Positions 1 through 6,765 of a stretch of 25,766 nt of DNA are shown here, one piece after another. The stretch lies in NCBI GenBank assembly GCA_937958045.1, contig CALFXL010000048.1, positions 1 through 25,766 of the forward strand, written 5' to 3'. The notes under the pieces were generated by a model that did not search any database, was not told the origin of the DNA, and saw only the letters and a list, made by a program, of their open reading frames with translations. Within the stretch, counting starts at the first letter, position 1. Each line of letters starts with the position of its first letter. Source of the DNA: an uncultured Opitutaceae bacterium. GTDB lineage: Bacteria; Verrucomicrobiota; Verrucomicrobiia; Opitutales; Opitutaceae. The translations under genes were made by a program, and so were the position numbers.

Positions 1-464
1 TCATGGCGGCGGGCGAGGGTCCAGAAGAAGTTGACCGCGAAGACGACCCAGATGGCGGCGACGGCGATGTTGATGGGCCAGATGAGCTCCGCGTATTCCT
101 TGCCGCGGCTGAAGCCGAGCGGGAGCGTGATGGCGGCGGCGACGATGATGAGCTGCCAGCCCCAGAAGTGGAGTTGTGAGAGGAAGTCGCTCGCGAGGCG
201 CGCCTTCACGAGACGTTGGGTGGAGTAGTACACACCCGCGAACATCATGTTGCCGACGAAGGCGAAGATGACGGCGTTGGTGTGCAACGGACGCAACCGG
301 CCGAAGGTCAGCCACGGCAGGTCGAAGTTGAGCCGCCAGTAGTTGAGCTGGGAGGCGACGATGACGCCGACGAGCATGCCGACAATGCCCCACACGACGG
401 TGGCGAGCAGGAACTGCCGGACGATCTTGTCGTTAAATTCGAGCGTGATTTTGCGATCTTGCAT
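1..464 (-). CDS. ccoN: cbb3-type cytochrome c oxidase subunit I, N-terminal part (cut by window edge)
   Basis: The minus-strand frame from ATG at 464 runs open to the window edge and gives the first 154 residues of a polytopic membrane protein. It has a short charged N-terminus (MQDRKITLEFNDKIVRQF), then hydrophobic helices. The stretch RPLHTNAVIFAFVGNMM (about residues 56-72) matches the start of the haem-copper oxidase core of CcoN, including the early conserved His that is a haem ligand in the family. CcoN is the catalytic subunit of the high-affinity terminal oxidase that reduces O2 to water in the inner membrane. The rest of the gene, and any ccoO/ccoP partners or CcoNO fusion, lie to the left of position 1. 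The small gene at 501-755 is just upstream in the same direction. The family call is firm; the fusion state cannot be judged. Confidence 0.9.
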   Translation of the reverse strand, partial: MQDRKITLEFNDKIVRQFLLATVVWGIVGMLVGVIVASQLNYWRLNFDLPWLTFGRLRPLHTNAVIFAFVGNMMFAGVYYSTQRLVKARLASDFLSQLHFWGWQLIIVAAAITLPLGFSRGKEYAELIWPINIAVAAIWVVFAVNFFWTLARRH

Positions 465-500
465 GGAACGAAAAGCTGGCGGTGAAACGGGCGCGAGGGC

Positions 501-755
501 TTAGCGGTGCTCGCAGTTTTCGCCGCGCGAACACGCGTGGCGGTGTTGGCAGCGTTTGCGGCGCGGCTTCGAAAAATCGACGACCAGCGGCTCGTCCGGC
601 TTGGCGGTCGTGCGCGCGTTTTCTTCGAGCAGCGGCAGCAGCGCCTCGGACTCGGAGCTGCCGAAACGGCGGCGCGCTTGTTCGCGCGCGAAGAAGACGA
701 TGAAGGTGAAGGTCAAACAGAGGCTGATGACCAAGGTTAGCGGGACGATGTCCAT
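501..755 (-). CDS. small single-TM protein upstream of ccoN, possible oxidase assembly factor
   Basis: An 84-aa protein starting MDIVPLTLVISLCLTFTFIV: one N-terminal transmembrane helix (about residues 3-23), then a basic/acidic segment, then a tail rich in Cys and His (KRCQHRHACSRGENCEHR at the C-terminus). It ends 36 bases before the ccoN start on the same strand, so the two are probably co-transcribed. Size, topology and position resemble CcoS, the small one-TM cbb3 oxidase assembly protein, but the GQFDD-type segment typical of CcoS is not seen, so this is an inference from context. The Cys/His tail could bind a metal such as copper. An upstream in-frame ATG at 788 would add 11 residues; the ATG at 755 was chosen because the hydrophobic segment follows it at once. 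Neither start has a clear ribosome-binding site. Confidence 0.65.
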   Translation of the reverse strand: MDIVPLTLVISLCLTFTFIVFFAREQARRRFGSSESEALLPLLEENARTTAKPDEPLVVDFSKPRRKRCQHRHACSRGENCEHR

Positions 756-1037
756 GTCTGGGTGTGTAGTTGAAAATCGAATACGCACGGGCCCTCAGGC
801 GCGTGCGAAGAGAATCGCCCGGGTGCAGGCCGGGCCGGGTTGAGCCGGAAAGGAGGGAGCCGTTAAGGCGTCTGGATTCATGTCTGGCAGGTTACCGGCT
901 GCGGTGTCGGCACGCTGCGCGAGGGTTGGCGTCCGTTGCGCGTTTTTTGCTCTGAAAGACGTTTTTGAGGCAAAGTACGCATAGCGTTGGGCAATGTGTG
1001 CGGAGCGACGCTGCGTGGATTCTGTCATTCTGGACGT
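756..1037. promoter_or_regulatory. divergent intergenic region with leader hairpin
   Basis: This 282-base gap separates the leftward ccoN-side genes from the rightward gene at 1038 and should hold promoters for both. A perfect 6-bp inverted repeat CGCACG (784-789) / CGTGCG (802-807) lies in the leader of the leftward gene, and the adjacent 830-860 stretch is very GC-rich. I found no convincing -35/-10 pair, FNR-type TTGAT-N4-ATCAA box or riboswitch core here. Confidence 0.3.
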
Positions 1038-1508
1038 GTGCGACAGCGCATCCTTTGTCTTCTCACCGACCGACGATCCGACTTGAAACAAGAGTGGGAA
1101 TCGCGGCTGCGCGCAGAGCCGGTGCGCAGCGCGCTCGGGCATCCGGACATCCTCACCTACATGATGGATGACACGCTCGATCAGTTGTCCGATCTGTTGC
1201 TGCGGCGCCAGGCCGCGCGCGTGCGTGCGCCGGGCGATTTCGAGAGTCGTTGTCGCTGTCATTTCAACCCGCTGCTCGCATATTTCGCGACGGGGCTGGA
1301 CGCGTTGATGTCTGTACTCGACGCAGAGGCGCCGCTCGACGAGCCGGCGCGGGTGGCGACGAGTGCGTGGTGGGCGTTGCTGGCGCAACGCGAAGTGGAC
1401 GCCGTCTGTGGCGCCTGTGTTCGACCGTGCACGGCTCCTTATCCGCCGATCAAAAAAATGCTTACGACAAACCCGCCGTTTGGTGCAGGCGGTCGCGGTA
1501 AGTCGTAG
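1038..1508 (+). CDS. unrecognised small Cys-containing protein, paralogue of the protein at 25206-25709
   Basis: I do not recognise this family. The start is GTG at 1038, chosen because the protein then aligns without gaps over its first 50 residues with the protein encoded at 25206-25709; 17 of those 50 positions are identical, including RRS 12-14, Trp20, ALG 32-34, YM 41-42 and TLD 46-48. A second shared block is RCxxNPxxxFxxGxxALxxV around residues 73-93, and a third is a CxxC (C124, C127) just after a short conserved E-V. An extra Cys follows at 131. The protein is soluble, 156 aa, and looks helical. Upstream TTG (987) and GTG (996) codons are also in frame. The 3' end overlaps the convergent regulator gene by 47 bases. 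Conserved cysteines suggest metal binding or redox sensing, but this is a guess. Confidence 0.72.
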   Translation: MRQRILCLLTDRRSDLKQEWESRLRAEPVRSALGHPDILTYMMDDTLDQLSDLLLRRQAARVRAPGDFESRCRCHFNPLLAYFATGLDALMSVLDAEAPLDEPARVATSAWWALLAQREVDAVCGACVRPCTAPYPPIKKMLTTNPPFGAGGRGKS

Positions 1509-2373
1509 GGGATTCTCCGGCGATGCGCCGGAAAACGCGGTTGAACTGAGACAGCGACTGGAAGCCGACTTCGTAGGCGGCTTCGCTGATGCGCTTGTTA
1601 GGATTGAGCAGGAGATTTTTCACCTTCTCGACGCGGATGCGCGCGAGATAATCCGTGAACGTGAGGCCGGTGGCCTTCTTGAACATCTTGCAGAAATAGA
1701 AGGCGCTCATGTTCACCTGCTTCGCCACATCCTCGAGGGAGATTTCCTCGGAGTACTGATCGGCGATGAAGGTGCGGGCGCGGGCGATCGCGGGATTTTC
1801 GGAGTTGTTTTCCTGAACCGTGAGCTGGTTGCTCAGCGCGGCGAGGTGCTGCGCGAAGATGGTGAGCAGACGCAGGATCGCTTCGTATTGTTTTTTGGAG
1901 ACAACCCGCGTCTGGAAGAACGCCTCTTCGAGCTTCTTGAGATCCACCTCGGTGCCCCACTTGAGGATATTGCGCGTGGTGGCGGCGAAGGTCTTCGTGT
2001 TGGGCTTGTGGAGCAAGATCTGACCAGTCTGCAGGAAGGCGATGAGGTTATCGCCGACGCGGATCGGCACCGCCGAGTCGCACAAGCCGGCGAAGCATTT
2101 CAGGGTCTTGGGCTCGAGCGCGGCCTCTTCCTCCACCCGGCGCTGCAGCTGCAGACAGGCGGCGCAGGAGTGATTGCTGCGCGCCATGAGCGCGCAGAAC
2201 GGATTTTCATTCGGATCTCCGTGGTGCGGAAGATTGAATGACTCGATCGGGCGGAGGTTGATGGGCAGGCCAGTCGTATCGCGAAACGCTTGTTCGTAGT
2301 CGCGGTAGATCTGCGAGCGTTTGAGTTGCTCGACCAACAAACGGCTGCGTTTGACCGGGTCTTCCGTGGACAT
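1462..2373 (-). CDS. PocR-domain AraC family transcriptional regulator
   Basis: A 303-aa regulator with two parts. Residues about 20-165 form a PocR-type sensory domain, seen from the spaced cysteines in CALMARSNHSCAACLQLQ and CFAGLCDSAVPIRVGDNL followed by LQTGQIL. Residues about 205-300 are an AraC double helix-turn-helix (ISLEDVAKQVNMSAFYFCKM ... ISEAAYEVGFQSLSQFNRVF). The PocR prototype activates propanediol-use and cobalamin genes in Salmonella, and PocR domains are known as sensors of small diol-like or other ligands. Here the gene lies downstream of, and on the same strand as, a methylmalonyl-CoA operon next to B12-dependent mutase genes, so control of propionate or B12 metabolism is plausible but unproven. 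The ATG at 2373 was chosen over an in-frame TTG at 2418, which would lie inside the presumed promoter region. Confidence 0.9.
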   Translation of the reverse strand: MSTEDPVKRSRLLVEQLKRSQIYRDYEQAFRDTTGLPINLRPIESFNLPHHGDPNENPFCALMARSNHSCAACLQLQRRVEEEAALEPKTLKCFAGLCDSAVPIRVGDNLIAFLQTGQILLHKPNTKTFAATTRNILKWGTEVDLKKLEEAFFQTRVVSKKQYEAILRLLTIFAQHLAALSNQLTVQENNSENPAIARARTFIADQYSEEISLEDVAKQVNMSAFYFCKMFKKATGLTFTDYLARIRVEKVKNLLLNPNKRISEAAYEVGFQSLSQFNRVFRRIAGESPTTYRDRLHQTAGLS

Positions 2374-2383
2374 GTCATCTAGT

Positions 2384-2460
2384 TTTATACGATGCGCGTC
2401 CGAAGCAATGCCGAACAAAAAATGCGGGGCCCAAAACGGCCTGAAACGGGGCCAAAATGC
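2384..2460 (-). promoter_or_regulatory. candidate promoter/operator of the PocR-AraC gene
   Basis: On the minus strand a TATAAA (2384-2389) lies 10 bases upstream of the regulator start codon and resembles a -10 element, although no good -35 sits 17 bases further up. Upstream of it are two direct CGGGGC cores (2425-2430 and 2447-2452), each followed within two bases by AAAA, spaced 22 bases apart, about two helical turns. That spacing fits AraC-type half-sites and would suit autoregulation. This is a pattern observation only. Confidence 0.25.
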
Positions 2461-2528
2461 AATTTAGCAATGCGGCTTCTCGCGCCGATACGCTGCGCTT
2501 CATTTTGCGCGCAGGCCTAAAAATGCGC

Positions 2529-3293
2529 TTAAGAAATCTCGCGTAGTAGCGACACGTCGTGCGCGGCGAAGGCATGGTTCACGCCGTCGGACGTCGTCAC
2601 AAGTAGGCGTCCTTCGGCATCTATGCCGTGGAAACGAGCGATGATCGTGGAGTGATCATTCATCGTCAGTGACACGTCGCAAGGCCGCAAATATTGCGCG
2701 GTGAGATCGGCCGCGATCGGCGCAAAACCTTCGCGTACCAGCGTCGCGTGCATGTCGCGGAGGGCCGCGAGCATCAGTTGCGCAACATCGTCCACCGACG
2801 GCGCCGTTGGCAGCAGCGCGGCGAGGGAGGTGGTTTGTCCCGCCAGCGAGAAATCGGCGGTTTCGGGACGATTGTGGACGTTGAGTCCAAGGCCGACGAC
2901 CGCGGTGTCGGTGGAGAAACGTTCGAGCAGTAAACCGGCGAGTTTGCGGGGACCCACGAGGATGTCGTTGGGCCAGCGCACGCGGAGATTGTTCACCCCG
3001 ATGCGCGCGAGCGCGCCTGCGACCGCCCAGCCCGCTGCGAGCGGCAGGATCGCCCAACGCGCGGCAGGACCCGGTGCGGGCAACACGGCGGAGAGCCAGA
3101 GTCCGCCGCGATCGGAGACCCAGTGGCGGCCGGTGCGTCCGTAGCCGCCGGTCTGGATCTCGGCGCGCACCGCGTGCCAGACGGGGCGGTTGCGCGCGAG
3201 ACGATTGGTGGAATCGAGCGTGTCGAAAATTTCACACGACCACGGCGGGGTGTCGGCGATGCGACAGGCGGCATTGGTCGTGGAAATTTCCAT
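2529..3293 (-). CDS. birA: biotin--[carboxyl-carrier protein] ligase (no HTH domain)
   Basis: A 254-aa monofunctional biotin protein ligase. It activates biotin with ATP and attaches it to the lysine of a carrier protein. Visible motifs are DSTNRLA (about 26-32), QTGGYGRTGRHW (about 47-58, the biotinyl-AMP loop, normally GRGRxGRxW), the catalytic-core RWPNDI with RKLAGLLLE, and GLGLNVHNR. The E. coli-type N-terminal DNA-binding domain is absent, so this protein should not be a repressor. In the loop the first Arg of the usual GRGR is Tyr, while the second Arg is kept. The gene is last in the run that also encodes a biotin carrier and begins 16 bases after the beta-subunit gene, so it is probably co-expressed to load that carrier. 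Confidence 0.93.
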   Translation of the reverse strand: MEISTTNAACRIADTPPWSCEIFDTLDSTNRLARNRPVWHAVRAEIQTGGYGRTGRHWVSDRGGLWLSAVLPAPGPAARWAILPLAAGWAVAGALARIGVNNLRVRWPNDILVGPRKLAGLLLERFSTDTAVVGLGLNVHNRPETADFSLAGQTTSLAALLPTAPSVDDVAQLMLAALRDMHATLVREGFAPIAADLTAQYLRPCDVSLTMNDHSTIIARFHGIDAEGRLLVTTSDGVNHAFAAHDVSLLREIS

Positions 3294-3309
3294 ACAACGA
3301 TTCGATTGC

Positions 3310-4467
3310 TCAAATCATGCCGATGCCCTTGAGGACGGAGAGCATGATGGCGGCCGCCATGACGGAGCCGATCTGACCGCCGGTGTTGGCGCCCATGGCG
3401 TGCATGAGCAGGAAGTTCTGGCGGTTCCAGCGCTGACCTTCGTTCTGCACCAGACGCGCAGCCATCGGGTAGGCGGAGATGCCGGCGGCGCCGACGAGCG
3501 GATTCATTTTTCCGCCGGAGAGATAGTACCAGAGTTTGCCGAGCATGACGCCGCCGACGGTGTCGATCACGATGGCGACGAGGCCGAGCGCAAACACGAG
3601 CAAGGTCTGCGTGGTGAGGAAGGTCGCGCCGGCCATGGTGCCACCGACCGCGAGACCGAGGAACAGCGTGGCGATGTTCGCGATCTCGTTTTCACTGGCT
3701 TTGGTGAGGCGCTGGACGGCGCCGGTGACCTTCATGAAATTGCCGAGCATGACCATGCCCATGAGGGGAAGACCTTTGGGAGCGACGATGCCCGTGACAA
3801 TGGTGACCACGATCGGAAAAGCAATGAGAGCCGCTTGGGAAACCTTGCCCGAGACGGGAGGCATCTTGGTGGCGCGTTCTTTTTCCGTCGTGAGCAGGCG
3901 CATGATCGGCGGCTGAAGGATCGGTACGAGCGCCATGTACGAATACGCGGCGACGGCGAGCGCGCCGACCATCGAGGGATCGATTTTGCCGAGGCCCGCG
4001 AAGAGATTGGACACGTAGATGACGGTGGGACCGTCGCACGCACCGATCGAGGCGACCGCGACAGCGGCTTCACGCGGGAAACCGAACGCGAGCGCGAGCA
4101 GCAGTGTGCAGAAAATGCCGATCTGGCCCGCGGCGCCGAAGAGCAGGAGTTTCGGATTGGCGAGCAACGGCGTGAAGTCGGTCATCGAGCCGATGCCGAT
4201 GAAGATGAGCAGCGGGAACAATTCGTTGCCGATGCCGAAGTCGTACATCGTTTTCAGCACGCCGCCTTGATCCATGAGCTCGCTGAGCGGGAGATTGGCG
4301 AGCAAGCAGCCGAAACCGATCGGGAGCAGCAGCAGCGGTTCCACGTCCTTGGCGACGGCGAGATAAAACATCACGCCCGCGATCGCGATCATGACGAGGC
4401 TGGCGCCGTCGAGATGAAGGAAGCCCTCGGCGAGGCCCTGAAGTCCGGTGAGAAATGCGTCGAGCAT
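3310..4467 (-). CDS. mmdB: sodium-pump decarboxylase beta subunit (OadB/MmdB/GcdB family)
   Basis: A 385-aa polytopic membrane protein of the carboxybiotin decarboxylase beta family. It decarboxylates carboxybiotin on the carrier protein and couples this to Na+ export across the inner membrane. The family signatures are clear: GIGSMTDFTPLLANP (about 91-105), GACDGPTVIYVSN with the key aspartate at D145, and the C-terminal NFLLMHAMGANTGGQIGS, the region that carries Na+-site residues in OadB. The substrate cannot be read from the beta subunit, because OadB, MmdB and GcdB are alike. The methylmalonyl-CoA carboxyltransferase in the same operon makes MmdB the best name, but the 5S/OadA-like protein at 14559-16040 means it could serve oxaloacetate as well. 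It starts 9 bases after the stop of the 47-aa gamma-like subunit, as expected for a membrane pair. Confidence 0.9.
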   Translation of the reverse strand: MLDAFLTGLQGLAEGFLHLDGASLVMIAIAGVMFYLAVAKDVEPLLLLPIGFGCLLANLPLSELMDQGGVLKTMYDFGIGNELFPLLIFIGIGSMTDFTPLLANPKLLLFGAAGQIGIFCTLLLALAFGFPREAAVAVASIGACDGPTVIYVSNLFAGLGKIDPSMVGALAVAAYSYMALVPILQPPIMRLLTTEKERATKMPPVSGKVSQAALIAFPIVVTIVTGIVAPKGLPLMGMVMLGNFMKVTGAVQRLTKASENEIANIATLFLGLAVGGTMAGATFLTTQTLLVFALGLVAIVIDTVGGVMLGKLWYYLSGGKMNPLVGAAGISAYPMAARLVQNEGQRWNRQNFLLMHAMGANTGGQIGSVMAAAIMLSVLKGIGMI

Positions 4468-4476
4468 GGCGGTGAA

Positions 4477-4620
4477 TCAGGCTTGAGGTTTGTTGCCGTT
4501 CTTCGGCGGGGGCAGGAGGGCGGTGAGACCGCGGATGAAGAGCGTCAGCAGCCACAGCGTGAGCAGCGTGCCGCCCATGCCGACGACGAGCATGGTGAGT
4601 CCAAATGATAAAGTGCTCAT
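4477..4620 (-). CDS. oadG: 47-aa OadG-like gamma subunit of the sodium-pump decarboxylase
   Basis: A very short gene that is easy to miss. It encodes 47 residues starting MSTLSFGLTMLVVGMGG, one transmembrane helix (about residues 6-33), then a proline/lysine tail (LLPPPKNGNKPQA). The FGLTMLVVGMGGTLLTLWLL pattern matches the N-terminal helix of the OadG family, the small subunits that anchor and assemble carboxytransferase and beta subunits. It lies 7 bases after the TerC stop and 9 bases before the beta-subunit start, the usual gamma-beta adjacency. It lacks the C-terminal soluble part found in longer OadG proteins, which may be supplied by the second OadG/delta-like protein at 5634-6047. There is no clear ribosome-binding site. 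Confidence 0.82.
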   Translation of the reverse strand: MSTLSFGLTMLVVGMGGTLLTLWLLTLFIRGLTALLPPPKNGNKPQA

Positions 4621-4627
4621 GGGAATT

Positions 4628-5605
4628 TTAGTGGGATTGAGAGGAAGATTCCGCGACTTCGGGGTAGGCGCGGTTGTGCCAGATGGAGATGAGGATCGAG
4701 CCGGTCAGCATCACACCGATCACGATCAGCGAAATGGAGGAGTGGTCTTTGAACCACAGCTCGATCGGCTCGTAGATGCCCGCGATCATCTTGGCACCGA
4801 TGAAGAACAGGATGAGGCTCACGCCGTGCTTGAGGAACTTGAACATGCCCATGATGCCGCGCAGCGCGAAGAACAGGGAGTTCAGGCCGAGCACCGCGAA
4901 GACGTTTGAGGTGAGCACGACGAACGGATCTTGCGTGATGCCCATGATCGCGGGGATCGAGTCGAGCGCGAAGAGCACGTCGGTGCTGCCGATCACGAGA
5001 AACACGAGGAACAGCGGCGTGATGCAGAGCTGACCGTTGGAGCGTGTGAAAAGCCGGCGGCTGCCTTCGCCGTCGCTGTGCACGCGCAGGAAACGCGACG
5101 CGAGGCGATGCAGGATGTTGTTCTCCGGATTCACCTGATCGTTTTCATCCGAAGTGAGCATCTTCCACGCGGTCCACAGCAGCAGGCCGCCGAAGACATA
5201 AATCAACCAGTGGAACTGATGCAGCAGCGCGATGCCGAAGGCGATGAATACGATGCGCAGCAAGATCGAGAGATAGATGCCGAGCTTGATGAGCTTGGGC
5301 TGCGCGTTCTCGTGCACCCCCATCATCGAAAAGATGAGGATGAACACGAAAAGATTATCCACCGACAACGAGTATTCGGTCAGATAACCCGCGATGTACA
5401 ACGGCGCGAGCGAACGACCTTGGGGGTGCAGGAAGTAGATCGCCGCGGAGAATCCGAACGCGACCGCGACCCACAAGGCGGTCCATCGCAGGGCTGATTT
5501 TACTCCCACAGGCGTTCGTCGGTGTGTCACGACGAACAGGTCCACCGCCGATACGACGACGAACGTTATCCAGAAGATTATCCAGAGGAGGGTGAGGGAG
5601 TTCAT
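4628..5605 (-). CDS. TerC/Alx family integral membrane protein
   Basis: A 325-aa protein with about nine hydrophobic helices and the TerC family hallmarks: EYSLSVDNLFVFILIFSMM (about 78-96) and the second repeat motif FALDSIPAIMGITQDPFVV (about 213-231), each with the conserved acidic residue in a membrane helix. Characterised TerC/Alx proteins are linked to tellurite resistance, Mn2+ export and metal loading of exported enzymes. It is embedded in the decarboxylase run, 28 bases after the OadG/delta-like gene and 7 bases before the 47-aa gamma-like gene, so it is likely co-transcribed. The placement is unusual because no metal or tellurite genes are near. A role for Mn or other metal supply to the carboxylase machinery is only a hypothesis. 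Confidence 0.92.
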   Translation of the reverse strand: MNSLTLLWIIFWITFVVVSAVDLFVVTHRRTPVGVKSALRWTALWVAVAFGFSAAIYFLHPQGRSLAPLYIAGYLTEYSLSVDNLFVFILIFSMMGVHENAQPKLIKLGIYLSILLRIVFIAFGIALLHQFHWLIYVFGGLLLWTAWKMLTSDENDQVNPENNILHRLASRFLRVHSDGEGSRRLFTRSNGQLCITPLFLVFLVIGSTDVLFALDSIPAIMGITQDPFVVLTSNVFAVLGLNSLFFALRGIMGMFKFLKHGVSLILFFIGAKMIAGIYEPIELWFKDHSSISLIVIGVMLTGSILISIWHNRAYPEVAESSSQSH

Positions 5606-5633
5606 GGGGAAACTGGATTAAATGGACCGGGCC

Positions 5634-6047
5634 CTAACGGACCTTATGGGAGTGGAAAATCTGGCGACGGCCTTCGAGCGACCACATCACCTCAGCACCG
5701 GGCACAGCGGAGACGGGGCGCACGCCGATAACGCGTCCGCGCCCTTCGAGCGCGACGTGCACCGCAGCGGCGATGACCGCGAGGATCTCGGGCGGGGGAG
5801 CGTCGGACGCGGCTGTTTGCGGAACCGCCGCGCGCGCGACGGGCGCAGCAGGAGCCGGCGCCACGGCCGGCCGGGCTTCGAGGGCTTCGACGCGAGCGCG
5901 CAAGGTAGAGACCGATTTCGCCACGAAGATCAGCGCGATGCCCAAGATGATCAGCAACGCGGTGGGCACGCTGATGGGGCTGGCAGGAGCGCTTTCGGCG
6001 ACGAGGCCGAGGAGCGGTGTGGCGGAGGTGAAAAGTGCGAAAGACAT
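5634..6047 (-). CDS. OadG/MmdD-like membrane subunit of the decarboxylase
   Basis: A 137-aa protein. One transmembrane helix lies at about residues 26-46 (VPTALLIILGIALIFVAKSV), followed by a short predicted coil (STLRARVEALEAR), an Ala/Pro linker, and a C-terminal module: PPEILAVIAAAVHVAL, then RVIGVRP, then WSLEGRRQIFHSHKVR. That layout (one TM, flexible linker, AvIaaAv segment, W-S-x-E-G-R-R-x-x-x-x-S-H tail) is what I expect for the gamma/delta small subunit encoded next to methylmalonyl-CoA decarboxylase alpha subunits. The role would be membrane anchoring and assembly of the carboxytransferase on the beta subunit. It is the second such subunit in the operon, the other being the 47-aa protein at 4477-4620. 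The TerC gene starts 28 bases downstream. Confidence 0.78.
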   Translation of the reverse strand: MSFALFTSATPLLGLVAESAPASPISVPTALLIILGIALIFVAKSVSTLRARVEALEARPAVAPAPAAPVARAAVPQTAASDAPPPEILAVIAAAVHVALEGRGRVIGVRPVSAVPGAEVMWSLEGRRQIFHSHKVR

Positions 6048-6105
6048 GATGTAGAAAAAGAGAACGGTGGGAAAAGGCGGGAAGGCGGCCGACGCGGTGG
6101 TGTTT

Positions 6106-6318
6106 TCAGGACGGCGGCCGCGCGGAGTTTTTGGAGTCGCGGAAGAGCGCCAGGAGACAGAGGCCCGCGAGCGAGGCTAGCTGCACGATCGCGCAGAGCA
6201 TCTCGTCGATGAGATTGCCCTCACCGCTGACGAACAGGCAGACCATGCCCAGGCCGGCGAGGGCCGAGAGCGCGAGCAGAGCCCAGCTCAGATGGACGAT
6301 GACGGGCCTCTTTTCCAT
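6106..6318 (-). CDS. 70-aa hypothetical protein with two transmembrane helices
   Basis: I do not recognise this protein. It has a short basic N-terminus (MEKRPVIVHLSW), a hydrophobic helix at about residues 10-30, a short acidic loop (GEGNLIDEM), a second helix at about 37-59, and a basic tail. The hairpin topology would place both ends on the same side. It starts 12 bases after the biotin-carrier stop and ends 58 bases before the next small membrane subunit, all on the same strand, which suggests translation as part of the operon. It may be an additional assembly or stability subunit of the pump. Its length and context support a real gene; no function is assigned. Confidence 0.6.
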   Translation of the reverse strand: MEKRPVIVHLSWALLALSALAGLGMVCLFVSGEGNLIDEMLCAIVQLASLAGLCLLALFRDSKNSARPPS

Positions 6319-6330
6319 GGCTCAAAATCC

Positions 6331-6738
6331 TCAGGCGATCTCCACCAAGGCCTGGCCCTCCTCGACGCCGTCACCGGCGGCGACGTGGATCGCACCGATC
6401 GTGCCCGCCTTGTGGGCGTACACGTAGGTGTTCATCTTCATCGCTTCGATGGTGAGCACCTGATCGCCTTCGGCGACCTGCTGCCCGGCCTTGACGTCGA
6501 TCGAGACGACTTTGCCGGCGAGCGGACTGGTGAGAGAACCAGCGCCGGCCGCCACCGGAGCGGCGGCAGGAGCGGGAGCGGCGGCGGGTTGAGCGACAGG
6601 TGCGGGCGCGGGCGCCGGAGCGGCCGCGACGGGAGCCGCAACGGGCGACGGTGCCGAAGCGACCGGGGTTCCCTGATCGAGGATTTCGACCAGCACTTCG
6701 TACACTTTGCCTTCGATGGTAACGCGCAGTTTTTTCAT
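6331..6738 (-). CDS. mmdC: biotin carboxyl carrier protein (MmdC/1.3S-like)
   Basis: A 135-aa carrier with three parts: an N-terminal strand module (MKKLRVTIEGKVYEVLVEIL, 1-20), an Ala/Pro-rich flexible linker (about 25-66), and a biotinyl domain (about 68-135). The biotin site is EAMKM with the acceptor lysine at K101, 34 residues from the C-terminus, the normal distance. It carries CO2 as carboxybiotin between the carboxyltransferase and either the membrane beta subunit or a second carboxyltransferase. Size and architecture match the 1.3S subunit of Propionibacterium transcarboxylase and MmdC/GcdC of sodium-pump decarboxylases. It lies 27 bases after mmdA, and the biotin ligase is encoded further down the same run. 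Confidence 0.93.
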   Translation of the reverse strand: MKKLRVTIEGKVYEVLVEILDQGTPVASAPSPVAAPVAAAPAPAPAPVAQPAAAPAPAAAPVAAGAGSLTSPLAGKVVSIDVKAGQQVAEGDQVLTIEAMKMNTYVYAHKAGTIGAIHVAAGDGVEEGQALVEIA

Positions 6739-6765
6739 GATATCCTGTAAAAGGTGGGCTGAGGG

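Noticed and set aside
987..1037. TTG at 987 as the start of the first unknown small gene
   Set aside because: The paralogue alignment begins precisely at the GTG at 1038, and the 17 extra residues have no counterpart in the other copy.
756..1037. A cobalamin or other riboswitch in the GC-rich gap before the cbb3 genes
   Set aside because: I could not find the B12-box core or a multi-helix junction layout; only a 6-bp hairpin and GC-rich runs are visible.
3190..4608. A 472-codon plus-strand frame across birA, mmdB and the 47-aa gene
   Set aside because: It is a mirror frame of well-supported genes, with a translation dominated by charged low-complexity sequence.
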